The notes: a model not told the origin generated them from the sequence alone. Positions 11,601 to 23,994 are shown, numbered from the stretch's first letter. The stretch is DNA of 64,000 nt from Nautilus pompilius (GCA_018389105.1 JACATO010000052.1:1736001-1800000), one strand, 5' to 3'. Numbers and translations: made by a program.

Positions 11601-12314
11601 ATAAATATGGTAAAATTTGATGTTCTGTTATTGATAATTAATTGCAAACTACTTTCTGAGTTTAGAAAATAATCTTTGCTGATGTTGATGAGGGGAACCA
11701 ACTTAAAAAAAAAAGTTAATTCACAGGTCAGGAGATAGAATTCTGATGACCATTTTATATGTACTGCTTGAGGGGTTAGGCCTCACCTGTAGGCTTTTTG
11801 TTTTGCAAGTCACAAACAAAATCAATACAAAACACACTTGCTTTACTGCATACTAAATACAAGCATTACAACAAAATATAAATTATTACAAACATTATTA
11901 AATATGTTATTTATTTTTCATAAGTACACCAATTAATAAAATCTACTTGGCATAGTACAAATTTCTACCAACATCAATAATAAAAGCCCAGATTAGGAAA
12001 TATGAATGTGGCATTAATCATGAAAATTTAGTGACTAATACAGTGTTGTAAATTAATGGGGATATGTTGGAAATCCCTGCTGAGATATTCTTATACAAAG
12101 CAAATGAAGAGGTGGGGAGAGAAGGCTGATTTCAGAGCAAGCACACCATTGTAAATGTAATTACAGTGCATATAGATCAATAAAGTAGACAATAAGTAGG
12201 AGACTAATAGGAGAAAAAACAAGTATTAAAGTGCACCAACTAGAGCAGAGATAAACTGATCAACATAACACAGAGAACAGTTAACAAAACAAGTGGCTCA
12301 TTTCTATGACCTAC

Positions 12315-12543
12315 CTGCTCTAGAAGCTGCCGCAGCCTCTGTAACTGAGCTTCAAGTTGTCGGTTATGATCTTCCAATATTCTCATCCGTGCCTCTAATC
12401 TACCCTTATGCTGTCTCAGCAGTTTCGCCTCAGCAATCATTTCAGCATCCCTGTTTGCCGCAGCTTCTTCACCTGATCGTGGCTGGCTACTCTCCTGAGT
12501 GTCATGGGCTTGTCGAAGCCTGTCATATTCAGCCTGCAAATTT
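12315..12543 (-). CDS. DMD: dystrophin exon, dystrobrevin-binding coiled coils (vertebrate exon 75 equivalent)
   Basis: 229 bp: A completing Lys, then 76 codons, ending in phase 0 at RQLLEQ. It reads [20 protein letters not shown], a short Glu/Ala-rich linker, then [17 protein letters not shown] and [20 protein letters not shown]. The second block is a leucine-heptad coiled coil almost unchanged from fly to human; it pairs with the matching helix of dystrobrevin. The linker (about 20 residues) is shorter and different from the proline-rich vertebrate one, which accounts for the 15 to 16 bp length difference from vertebrate exon 75. Acceptor CATTGTAG; donor GCAG|GTAGGT. Confidence 0.98.
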
Positions 12544-13189
12544 CTACAATGGAGAATGATGCTTTTTACTGCTACTTCACAGAAAATTTAAAAATAAAGC
12601 TGCAATTATAACAGCAGAGAAAGGCTATAAATCACAAGGTTAAAATTCAAACTGGTTGCTTCATTTTCCCTCTACAAACATCCCTTTCCTTTCAGAAACT
12701 TGGTTATAACAGTGAATTTATTTACAAACCAGAACTTTATGTTGGTTTTTAATCCAATGGTTATATTGCAGCATGAAGACGTATCATGAGCAGAAAGTTA
12801 AAACAGAAACCAATTTGAAATAAATTCCTTGAAGCCATCATGGTGCTAAGAACATGCATGATGCATTTTTTCTATCTAATGTTTCCAGACTCACTTTTTA
12901 AAAGTCACCCAGAAGGCTATTAGTTTGCTAGAAAACAGTTTGCCTTCACATGCAGATGGAAATTTTTATAAAATGCTTCAAAAAGTTATGAAAAAAAAAA
13001 ACAAACTTGTATATCTAACTTGGCTAACATGATGCAAAAAAAACTCTGATCAAAATAATATAAGGATATGCAATAAAATTTTATCTATAGTTCATTTTAC
13101 ACAATATCCAGACATTGTTTGATGCATTTAAAGACAATGAATTATTGCTATTTATAACTCTAAAATCATATGACCTTTAGTCATGCATG

Positions 13190-13770
13190 GTATGGCCATA
13201 TCTGGCTTGCTACATCTGATATTGTTCACCAGATGTCTATGCAATTTTGTGGCAGTGCCTTCCAGTCTCCTGTCAAGGCTTATCAGTAATGATCCCCCCC
13301 CCCCAGCATGTGGTTGTTGTCTAATGTGCCTAGAGAGCTCATCTCAGACATGCTCTATGGGGTTAGGCCAGCCAGCCTTGAAAGATATTGGATATTTTCT
13401 GTCTGAAGAACTAATTCCTGTAACTTTATGCAAATAGTGTAACAACAGGTATCACGACTGTATCCAGGTAATGCTAAAACAGTTCCATCAATCAGTTCAC
13501 TTTTGTGGTCACATAACACAACACCCCTAAGATAAAACATTGCAACCAGAAAAGGTCTGTCTCTAACATGTCATAGTAGCATAGTACTGGTTTGATTACC
13601 ACTAAACGTGTAAATGGCCATCAGCAAAATGTAGGCTGAATATGCTCTCATCAGAGAAGAAAACCCGGCTCCCATGTGCCAAGGTACAATGCATACGAAT
13701 CCAAGCTCTTTTGCTAGCGATGGTAAGAGGGCAAGACATACTGGACACTTAGCATGCAGATTACCAGAGT
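13190..13770 (-). pseudogene. Tc1-like transposase relic
   Basis: In shifting frames on the minus strand the translation shows VFFSDESIFSLHFADGHLHV near 13620-13660, the SDES motif around the first catalytic Asp of the Tc1 DDE domain, and later PNPIEHV near 13348-13364 followed by a DELSRHIRQQ-like stretch, the NPIEHxWDELxRR motif before the C-terminus. Stops and frameshifts interrupt it repeatedly. The distance between the two motifs is shorter than in intact Tc1 proteins and the middle DNARPH motif was not found, so there is internal loss. Non-functional. Confidence 0.75.
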
Positions 13771-14489
13771 GTAACTGATTTGGTGCACAGACAGGCAGAA
13801 CTGCATAAGCAAGGCTGCGTAAGCTTACAAAGCAAATTCTTCTTTTTTGGAAGAGTTTAAGGATTCATTTTCCTAATGCACCAGATACCTCTTCTTGTCT
13901 GGGTGGAGCTGAGAACTCATTCTTTTGTGTCTGGTGATCTCCCCTCCTTTGTTACTGAGTATTCACAATGCTACACAGAACCATGTTACTTCTTTAATAC
14001 CTCAGTGAACCCCCCCCCCCTTAAAAAAAAACCAACCGACCAACCACCATCAGCCTATGCTCATCTTGGGCTTTTGTTAAGTTTTGAAAACATGAGATGT
14101 TATGCTGTTGGATGTGAGTATCATTAGTAACAGGTAACAACTAAGGCCAGATCAGTGAGAAAGTTAAGACCAATTCAATTTGCTATTCTAATATTTCACA
14201 AGTATGGGTACACCACTGGCAACTAAGCTTCTTTATTACAAAGTTCGTCCCCCACACACTTTAAAAAATCTTTTTTTTTAATTCAAATTTAAAAATAATT
14301 AAAAAAAAAACAAAGAAACTAATGGAATCAAATAAGAACATACCACCATATTCTTTTGTTTTGGTTTCAGCCAATCAGAATGAAGTGCACCACAAAACCG
14401 GCATCAGTTCAAACCTAACACCCGGCATATATGTAGGGATTGTATCTCACCATTTCCCTTTTTTATTGAAAATATTGATTATTAGTCGC

Positions 14490-15280
14490 CCCTAAGTCAG
14501 CCAAGCGGCCATCAAGTGGTAGTGATGCGTGTGTGCCTAAAGGGAAGCAGCAGTCTATCTTGCTGGATGTAAAAATGCAGGCCAAATGACAAGTTGAGGC
14601 AGGGGAGAAGAAGTGCAATGTGGCACACTCGCTAGGTATGACTCAATCCACAATGAAAACTATCTTAGACTGAGCAAGTAGGTATATTAACTGCTGAAAA
14701 ACTAATTCACATGAACAGCAGCATAATGGAGAATTAAAGATTTTGGAAATCTTGTAGCATAATGAAAGTGACTGATAACAGACAAATGGCAAGAGGTGAC
14801 AATCAAATTCATGAACAGGGTGTGGTGAAGCTGTGGGGCAGACATTGTCAATGACTCTGCTAGGGCTTTGAGACTGAGATACCAGCAATTAGAAATGTTG
14901 TTGTTAAGCTAGCAAACAAAGTAGAATTCGATGAAGCAGACAATGATGATGTGCAAGAGCTTCTCAACTCTCATGAGGTACTTATCAACAAAGATTTGCA
15001 AGAACTAACACAACAGGAACAGCTGATGAGAGATGAACAAGGCCCAGTTGCCAATGAGATGCAAAGTGTTAACTACAAAATTTTTTATCTGAAAATATTG
15101 CAAAGATTATGGATACAATGGAGGCCTTTCCAAATAATGACCCAGACTAGGAATGCAGCAATGCTGTCAAGAAAGCAGTGTTGAAAGAAATATCCTGCCA
15201 ACTTGAGATTTTAAAAGGAAGGAGGAAGAGGGCAAGACAGTCAACACTTGATCCATTAATCAAAAATAAGTCCCCTGTTT
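14490..15280 (+). pseudogene. Tigger/pogo-like transposase relic, internally deleted
   Basis: Plus strand. The N-terminal psq/CENP-B-type helix-turn-helix is readable at 14590-14668 (VEAGEKKCNVAHSLGMTQST followed by MKTIL), after a basic stretch at about 14496. The C-terminal part is readable at 14900-15275 with EFDEADNDDVQELLNSHE, then LQELTQQEQ, and finally AVKKAVLKEISCQLEILK and RQSTLDPLI, typical of Tigger (TIGD-like) tails. The DDE catalytic core that should lie between is missing and there are several stops. An open frame at 14951-15184 is part of this relic. Confidence 0.75.
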
Positions 15281-18200
15281 AGCAACTATGAGAACCAGAG
15301 CCAGGCTCATCAAACCAGGACCCTGGCAACTCACCACACAATTAGCACCACTCATCCACCATTGTCAAGTTGGAGCAAAGGTGATGGTGGTAAACACAGT
15401 GATGCAAGCTCCAGCCAGTCACTGGTGAGTGTAGTTGCTTTGTTTTTTTTCTGTTTTATTGAAGGTGTATCAACGATGCTGTTTTATAATGTTATATCTA
15501 TTGGACTTGTACAGTATGCAAAATACAGAATAGCGAAGGACTGGAACCTATTCGCACTTGCCTCATGTTGAAACTACCTCCGACACCGAAGTGGATTTCG
15601 TGAACATGTCTACTTCACTGCCTGAGGTATTATACCTGTAATCTGTTTAGATAAAATTTTTTTGGCATAAGTATATACAGCAATTTAATTTAAAAAATTA
15701 ATTCTCAAAAACATCAACAAGCAAATTAACTGGTATTGCGCATCAAATTTCCAAATTGATCAGCAAATCGACAGTAACAACACCTGTTTTGTGTAAAGTG
15801 GTAATTAGATTTCAGACAAATCAAGTTCATTATTGTGCATGCCCAGTGTAGTGAATTTCTATTAGTATATAAACGAACAGTAGAATGATTCTTAGAGATG
15901 ATAAAAATCATTTTAATTTTGGAAAATATTTTTAAAGATTCATTCTATTTATTTAATTCTGCTCACAACTTTAACATTTTTGATAAGCAAGTAAAATAAT
16001 TGATAATCATTTTTTAAAAATTATTTTTTTCCCTCATCTTTTTCTGAAGTCAATTCTCTATAAACACAAACAACTTGGACTGATGAGCTACCATTATTCT
16101 TAAACAGAGCTGCTTTGACATAAGCAGCTCACCAAGAGTATAGGGAGTCACTGAAAACACCACTGCTGAAGATAACTGCTGCTCATTCATCTTCTTGGAT
16201 GGACATTAAAAAAATTGAGCTCTGTCTTTAGCCTAACTATGGAGCTCAGCAACTGACAGTCCTTCCAACTCATCGGTTCTCTTTGAAATGAGTTTCTGAT
16301 GTAGTGTTGATACTAGTGCAATACATCTGCTTGATGTCACATGCACACAACAGACATTCTTCACACAGGCTGAATGAAACTTCTTTTAACCCGTTTTATA
16401 CTAATGCAAAACATGTGCTTTTGTTTGCCTCCCCCCTCCCACAAGCAATTCTTTTAATGACTTCTTAGCTGAATGTCAACCTAAAATTTAACAAGACAAA
16501 AAATAACTAAAACTCAATTTCTGAAACTAATTAAAATACTTATCTAAATATACAGTAAGAAAACTTCTAGTTAGATGTTTGCTTAAAATTCTAGGATGCC
16601 CTTTGTAAAGTAGTTCAGGTAATCAGGAAGCCCCTATAATGTCCTGAGGACCACCATAAGCCATAATGACTTTCTGCCTTGTTACCTTACTAAACAAGAA
16701 TGATTTTTAATGAAAGACAGTATAAGTAACTCCAACTGATGCTTCCTCACACAGTCTTTGAGGAATAGTTATAAACTACAGCATTATGTTAATTATATCA
16801 GTATTATCACAACCTAAATGCTTTGTTTTGGTAAATACCAGATACATAGCAATCTTGGCCGTTCATATAGGTTCCACCAGTCAGTTACTCTCATAAAATT
16901 TTATGAATGAGAATTAAATTGTATCACAAGTATATAACAAGATTGTTAAAGAAAAAAAGAGTGAAGCCTTTTATTGTGCCACCATATGGCTGGCGAAAGC
17001 TCAGTTTTTAAAAAGTATTTCAATTAATGCTTATAAATCAATAACACAATCCAAGGGTCCAAAAATATAACATTAGGCCGAAACAGATCTATGAACATCA
17101 GTTGCTTCTGAGCGGCTACTAAACTTAAATTTTATAAAGAAAATTTAAAATTATAATAATTAATCAATAAGTAATAAATTACCCATAATCCCTTGCACTG
17201 TGCTTATATTTCTTTAATGAAGCACGTCTAGTTGGGGCCTCCTGCCTTTGCATTGTGCTCAAACTTATCCCATGTGCATTTCCTTACTTTCAGCAAAGAT
17301 ATCTTGATTTTTGTTCATACAATTTTTTTTCACCCCCCCCTCCCACCCACAGCCCCCTTTTGGCCTGCTCTGTTTCTGTTCTCTCCTCTTCTCGACTGAT
17401 TTTGCCGTTACTCTTTGTAATGATGTTATAAAATATTTTGCCTAAGGTTAAAAGGAAATTAGTTTGTCGTATACTGTAATCTTTCACGATATCCGTTTTG
17501 GAAAATATGGTTTCCAGCGTCTTAAAAGCGAGGCTGCTACATTAAGAAAAGTCTGTAAAAAACGTGGTTGTCAAGAGAACCATTTCACTTATCAAACAGT
17601 TTTCTGCAATTTTCTCTTTTTGTATTTTGGAAAAATTGATATATCAGTGTTTTCTCCAGGACTGGTAATCAGTATGTTAGTCAAAGCTAAATGACACATA
17701 AAATACTTAAAATTCTCCAATTCCATTTTTTGGTTATATTTTTCCCTAAAAGTCAAATTATACCCTTATACTAGTGGTAATTTTCTTGCTTTAATTGATT
17801 GCAACTATTGATAATGGGCACCTTCTTAGCAATGTTGGTGTTTTCTGGCCAATGTTTTGTACTGATGCATGACTACATGCAAGGAAGGGGGAGGAATGGA
17901 AATTGTTGGTTTGTTGCAACACTTTTCTGCAAAAAATTCCACAACAGGCTTTATTATTGCACCATGTTTTAGTTCAAAATCAGATAATGCTACCTCGTGA
18001 GTCTCTGAGACTTGATCAGTGGCCATTGGTCAGGTAATATGGAGGGGGAAAAGAAAAGAAAGGGAAGAAACGGTCATACACAATGAATGTAAAGGATGTT
18101 TCTTTGGCAGATACTGCAATATTTAACAAAGGTAGGAGTCAGAAAAAGTGTGAAAGACTACCCATGAGTGGTTTTGAAAATGCAGAAAGACATGATAGAA

Positions 18201-19269
18201 AGAATATCTGTTAGGAAAACAGATGTAGGAATTTAAAATCTTTGTTGACTTGCAGGTTCCACAACCAAAATTCTCTTCCTCTTTTTTAAAATTTGTCCTT
18301 GCTACCTTTGCTTAAATAGAACAAAATTCTAAGATCTGAAAGAATGTGTGTCACCATATTCTATAATACTGTGAACTCCCTAATGAAAGAATCATGGCAA
18401 ACTTTGGAAATATATCTGGACGTGGGTTTAACTTTGGTAAAATTCATAGAGAAATGATGGAATTCTCAAAATTAAATTAGACCTGAAACCTCATGAACAG
18501 TCATGACTGACTGATTAATGTTGGTCCAGAGAGACCACCAACCAGAGACCTCACAAAGTGTTTGAAGATGCATTTGTTTTAACATTTTGATGGAAATACT
18601 GCAAATATGAATGAAACCTTCCCTCCACAAGTGCTCTGAATGTGCAATGTGGTAGTATTTTTTAATTTCACAATAGAGTTTCATCATTCTTGATTACTTT
18701 GCTGCATACTATGAAAAAACTTTCCTATAAAATGTAATAGCTGTATTTCAACGATTACTGAAATAAAAGAAAGTAATGTTGCAATTTCATGAAGTCTGAA
18801 GCCATTTACGTTAACTATGGCCAAAAAGGTCACTGCCTTGCTGAGGTAGTGTCATGTTTCATACCAACATGCCACATTTTCGCATAATATAAAATCAACC
18901 TGTACACATTTGATAGGGGATAACATTCTTAAAAGTATAACCCTGAGTTTTGAAAAGTTTTAATTTATTTAATTACTGTCTTAAAAGGAGAGATCTCACC
19001 CAACAGCATACCAATTGAGAACCTGGACTGTGCTACAGACCACACATATTATTACATGCTTTCATAAGGTCTGACAAATCACTTGCTACAGTGTGAACAG
19101 TTCCTCAGTGAAATCAATGATGAAACATTTTCAAGTAGTCTTGGTACTGAGTCAAAGAAATACAAAAGATAACTCAGCAGAACATCTGACTTCATGCAGT
19201 GCTAGTGGCTGACTTGTTCTCCACTGGTATTGTCTTACATTTGTATTATAAGAACAAAACAACACTTAC

Positions 19270-19361
19270 TTATTTTCTTCTTCTAAATCGTTTATCATGG
19301 CTTCCAGCTCTGATCTTTGTTCTACATCCACTGCCATCATAATTTGCATGGGACTTTTTAG
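19270..19361 (-). CDS. DMD: dystrophin exon, start of first coiled coil (second half of vertebrate exon 74)
   Basis: A 92-bp exon starting in phase 0: LKSPMQIMMAVDVEQRSELE then AMINDLEEEN and AA of a split Lys codon. It matches SPAQILISLESEERGELERILADLEEEN of human dystrophin. The heptad-like leucines begin the first dystrobrevin-binding coiled coil. Acceptor AATTTACAG; donor ATAA|GTAAGT. An intron of 802 bp separates it from the exon encoding the QYC motif; vertebrates have no intron at this point. Confidence 0.95.
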
Positions 19362-20163
19362 CTGTAAATTGACAATCAAAATCATCAGTTTTGGTAGAGA
19401 CCTTATTGATAATAGTAGCCATTTTACTGTCATGAGGAACTTTGGCTGCAACCTAAATCAGTCACTATACCACATAGTGTGGTATTCACTACATAGGATA
19501 TAGAACAATGCAACCATAATAAAACCTAAGAACAAGAAGATCAAACGAACAGGTACATTTTAAAAATGTGCAGAGTTGTTTCTAGCAAACCTGGGCAGAA
19601 TTTTTTTTTTTATTTACTCAAAAGTGATTGTGACTGGTTTTTCTCTTCGTAACATGTTGATTTTTTTAGAACAAATCAATCCACAATTTCTACTCCAAAC
19701 ATAGGAGAAGTCTCTGATAAAGCTGAAGATTTATATACATCAGACCTGATTTACACAAATCCTTGTTAAATGTTTCTTTTAAAAAGAATAAAATTTATTA
19801 GCCAAGTATAGCAGCAACTTAGCAGCACCTGATGAAATGCCGACAGAAAAAACAAAAATTATATGGGTTTGCTTTAATCAGAAATTTAACTCATTCCTCC
19901 AAACTAAAAATCTGAATGCACATCCCATATAGAGATCTCTGCGGTGAAATTTTGTCAACCTTTTCACTAACGAGAGATGTTTATAAATCAACACCAAAAT
20001 TCTTTCAAGCACTACTTAGGAATGGCTGAAATAAAAGACAACTCAGGTATACAGGCTTCTGACCGTATAGTAGTGACATGCTTGGAAATGTTTAGAATAA
20101 TATGAAGATACCCACTTTTGGAAAAAAGAAGAAGTTAATGTGGTTGCAGAAAAGTTTACTCAC
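19362..20163 (-). other. dystrophin intron splitting the exon 74 region
   Basis: 802-bp phase-0 intron between the SLNGDTSTHV and LKSPMQ codons. AT-rich; no repeats recognised. Its donor is GTG|GTGAGT and its acceptor AATTTACAG. Confidence 0.9.
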
Positions 20164-20230
20164 CACATGCGTGCTTGTGTCACCATTCAGGCTGAGGCAG
20201 TACTGCGCGATGAGATGATGCTCATCCTCT
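20164..20230 (-). CDS. DMD: dystrophin exon, syntrophin-binding segment (first half of vertebrate exon 74)
   Basis: A 67-bp exon: A closing a Ser codon, then EDEHHLIAQYCLSLNGDTST and HV, ending in phase 0. The DEHxLIxQYC motif matches the syntrophin-binding region of dystrophins. Acceptor is TTCTTTCAG; the chosen donor is CATGTG|GTGAGT at 20163. A weaker internal GT after AAT-G would give phase 1 and break frame with the next exon, so it was not chosen. Together with the next exon (92 bp) it totals 159 bp, the length of vertebrate exon 74. Confidence 0.93.
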
Positions 20231-23200
20231 CTGAAAGAAGAACCAATCAATGCTGTCATATCACAGTCGCAAACTCCTCGTTGACATGCTGCTCAGACGT
20301 TCGCTTTGTTTTCCTGCCCAGAACCTCAAGAAACGGGTTCAAAAGATTTCACTGACTAAAGCAGCTGCCAAGCATGCATACTGAACATAACAAAACAGTC
20401 TACTATATAAAGTAACTGTGATTAATAAAAGCTGTCATTTTCTTATCACAATTCTCTCTCTCTATTTTTACTGTAGTTACCTAAGAAGAAAAGGTTGCGA
20501 TATTACTACTTATTTGCTCACATTTGGGAGTAGAAGTGCAATGCTAAGAATTTTAAAAAATGAGGAAACAATGTTCAGATATTTGAAAGGGTGCATTCCT
20601 ACAATTTTTTGAATAGCTTTGCAGATATTATACTGTTCAGAGCTACGCTGGGTTTAATGTGGCTTACTTCAGATATCAGAATGCTCGTAAATGAGTTCAT
20701 TAATGGTCTTAAACACCCACAGCAAATAACTCCTGATAGTCACCAAGCAAAAAAAGAGAGAATTTATAAATTGGCTAAACCTCTTTACAGCCAGGTTAGA
20801 TATCAGAAAACATTAAAGTCAAACACATCGCCAGCAGATATCAATTAACAATCTGGAAGCACTAAACAGTTTGAATCATGCTGGTAGGTAATGCACTGCC
20901 AACTCAGGCAGTTAAGATAAAGGAAAAAAAAAGACATTCTAAAAACTTGGCTTGATGTTTATTTTTCAAATAAAATGGCTGTGTTTCTTCCAAAATCTTT
21001 GTACTTCTCCATTTATGTCTAATCTATAATATCATGAAAAAATAGAAGAAAATAAAAAATAAGTTATTTAAAAAAATGGCAGTCATTTATCATTATAAAA
21101 AAACTTTGGATGGCAGAAATAATGGATACCTCCCATAAATATTAAGTTTATCATGTTTACATCCTTATTGGTTGTAAAATCACAAGACCATTCTGCGAAA
21201 ACTGTCAAAGACACATCTGGTAGTGGTGTCTAAAAGGAAATTGTGCACCATATTTGGGTGGGGGAGAAAAAAGATTTCTAAATTGCTTAATTATTATGAC
21301 TACTGGCACAATTTAAACCTCTTAATTAGTTCAAAGTATTTAATGAAATATTGAAAAATTTAAAACATTTTTCTTAAAAATATTTTATAAAATAAGTAAC
21401 TGATAATTAAGAATGTTAATCTTAATTAAATGCATTTATCACATATAAAACAAAAATAAATAAATAAATAAATAAAAGAATAACAATGACAAATTCTTTT
21501 GAAAGTCTCAGCAGAATATAATACATTTCATTATAACCCTGCTGTCTTTCTTTTCAGCAACATCTAAATGATGCGCATGCCATTATATAGGTTTGGTTTG
21601 ATGGAGACTATAACCTAATTATTGATGGACTGCTATCTCTGTCACAATTTTTATAAGGTTTATTCTCTTGGTGTCTTCAGGTGTATTTTTAGCATCCATT
21701 AGTGATAGTAGTTGTATATGTCAATAGCGGTAAACAAACCAGAAACCTGATGATAACTGCGACTCTGGTGTGCTACCAACTGAGCTATTTCAACCATTAA
21801 CATTTGTTAGTGGAATTTTAGCTCTTTTTAAACTCACCATCTGATTTTTTACTGAGACCTTGGCTTGTTAGTACGTAGGTGAGGTAACCACATAAGACTG
21901 AGTTCTGTGCTTGGTCTACTGATATATTGGTTGATAAGAGCCATGTATGCTGCTGCTCTGATCTATCAAGCTCTCCAGTGAGGCTCAATGGCCAAAGCCT
22001 TTTGTTTCTGCCCACTTTTGTTGGTGGATCTTTTCTGACTGGAGATTTTCAGCATCCAAGCTTTTCATTCTTCCTTTTTTTATGTTGCTCTCCTGTGTCC
22101 TTTCATCCTTATGTGCATGGGCACAACTGTATGGGTTGATATATATGTGCAGTTCTTTATTCTGCTTGCCTTACAAAATGGTGTAGTTGTCAACAGTGCA
22201 CTCTTTATGGTGGTCTTACTATAAAATACTATTTTGATGTTGTAAGTGCTATAAAGCCTCCTTCGTTTTTCTGAGACACCTCAGACATATGGCAAGATAA
22301 ATTATGGCCATACTGGGATGTATGGTTAAAAGCACTGTTGAGAAAACACTTGGTGAGTTTAAATATAGGTAAAATTCTACCAATAATTGTCAATGTTGAA
22401 ATAGCTGTTGGTAGTATGTGAACAGTATTATAAATAGATACTAAAAATATGCCTGAAGACAGCATGAGAATAAACTTTCTGAATCATAGCGATACAAATT
22501 GCAATGACAGAAGTAATAGTCCATCATTAACTAAGATGCATGTACCATTTATATCTGTATGTATTCCTTAAAAAAAAAAAAAAAGCCTTAATTTCCATAT
22601 ATTGGTATCTGATTTTATTTTTGGTTAACAATGAATGTGTCAAATATAAATCAACTATTATAAACTATTTTCATTCCTAGCTCATCATATAATCTCATTT
22701 TCTTCATCAAAATGGATGTATACTGGATCTGTAACCATACAACCAATCAATGATGGATGTAAGTAATATTTTTATACTCCAACTGGGAAAATATATGGCC
22801 AATTTTCACTTTAAAAATTATTACAGAAAACTGATTAGCTAAAAGCATTTATGTATAAAAAAACCTTATCTCATCTTTAAGGCAAAAGAGCCAGTCCAAC
22901 CCATTGAGAAAACCAGATATACTGAGTGATTATAAAGTTACTTTCTTATCAAGAATGGAAGTATGCATACAGAGAGGGTCATGGGAAATGCCCTCCTAGA
23001 GTTTGCAGATTTTGCTACTGTAAAGTATGTGACAAGTATGAAATGAACAAGTCAGGTTTAAAATAAGTTTCTTAAAATCAATGTGCAACTGTTTCAGAAC
23101 ACAGTAAAAAAATTAAGCTGCCAATATCAATTTACTGAAACAAAACTTTATTAGCATTTTGCTGAACTGGTTTCACTCATCATAATAAGTTTAGCTGGTT

Positions 23201-23949
23201 CTCTGGATTAGCAGAAAAAAGCTGTTTCTGCAGTCTGCATCTTGTATGAAAGCAGCTTAAGTGTCTATCACATCACCTTCAGCACAGCTTGCTGGGGATG
23301 GGCCAGTAGACCAGAGGATTGATTGATCGCCTTGTCTGACTTCTGATGAGATTTGTTGAATTTCCACAGCTTCCACAGGTGTAGGTGGGCATCCTGGTCA
23401 TAGTGCACCAATCATAGCTCATTTTCTCAAATTTATGAATGAGTTTACATAAGGTCCCTTGGATGGGGGGGGTGTGGGGGGCTCAATATACACATCTGTT
23501 ATGACAAAAGGCATGCACACCTTCCTGATGTTATATTCATTGCTACAAAAAAAAGTTCACAAAGTGCTAGCTTGGTGAGTCAGAAACCCTGTTTACAGGC
23601 GTCTCTGCAAGCAAATTTGACAGCTCTGTCAGCTCATAAACACACAGAGGAAAAAAACATAAAAGAGGCGGTGTAACAATGAAAGCGATATCCCTAGTAG
23701 AAAAAACCTGCAAACTCAATGAACCTAGTGCATTCATAATTCCATTAAGTGCTACTGTTTGAGACTTACATTACCGGGTGTTTCCCATGTTAAGAAGATG
23801 TAGTAGTTTTTTGAGTTAGACACCAGAGCTGGCCAATTCTACAAACCAAGAAAACAGAAAGAATTTTTTCCTCCTCCTTTTTTTTTTTTGGTGCTGACGG
23901 AGAACACTGACGAGTGGATATCACACAAAGGGAAAGAACAGTTACTTAC
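20231..23949 (-). other. dystrophin intron
   Basis: 3719-bp intron. Holds a tRNA-like SINE head at 21738-21795 (minus), a short AAAT microsatellite near 21459-21477, and a less AT-rich patch at 23215-23530 whose minus strand has coding-like stretches with stops. Immediately next to the 20230 exon a richer patch to 20340 has no assigned function. Confidence 0.8.
21738..21795 (-). repeat. tRNA-like SINE head relic
   Basis: Minus strand reads ATAGCTCAGTTGGTAGCAC, with a perfect A-box core TAGCTCAGTTGG at 21776-21787, then an anticodon-arm-like CCAGAGTCGCA and a degraded B box (GGTTTCTGGTTTG). No intact T arm, so it is a tRNA-derived relic and not a gene. Confidence 0.55.
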
Positions 23950-23994
23950 GAATCAGGTGTGGAGTAGCCCTGTCTTTGTTCCACTTCAGCAAGT
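23950..23994 (-). CDS. DMD: dystrophin microexon (vertebrate exon 73 equivalent)
   Basis: Only 45 bp: A finishing an Arg codon, then LAEVEQRQGYSTPD and TC of a Ser codon. It corresponds to LAEMENSNGS in vertebrates, where the exon is 66 bp. Acceptor is TATTTGTAG; donor is ATTC|GTAAGT. Upstream and downstream phases fit exactly. In vertebrates this region begins the syntrophin-binding site and is alternatively spliced; the length is a multiple of three, so skipping would keep frame here too (inference). Confidence 0.93.

Larger units (their letters stand above)
6107..12314 (-). other. dystrophin intron with tandem repeats
   Basis: 6208-bp intron. Contains the GA-based minisatellite at 8054-8427, the 98-bp tandem array at 9044-9531, a tRNA-like SINE head at 10455-10525 and a candidate plus-strand exon at 11420-11600, each listed separately. 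The remainder is AT-rich without recognisable content. Confidence 0.85.
12544..19269 (-). other. dystrophin intron with DNA transposon relics
   Basis: 6726-bp intron. Holds a Tc1-like transposase relic at 13190-13770 (minus) and a Tigger/pogo-like relic at 14490-15280 (plus), listed separately, plus poly(C) tracts near 13294 and 14011. From 15650 to 19269 nothing is recognised; an open frame at 17826-18026 (minus) and a less AT-rich patch at 17485-17580 have no assignable family. Confidence 0.8.

Noticed and set aside
20164..20185. Alternative donor inside the syntrophin-segment exon (AAT-G|GTGACA)
   Set aside because: It would end the exon in phase 1, which does not fit the phase-0 start of the next exon; the GTG|GTGAGT donor fits and is stronger.
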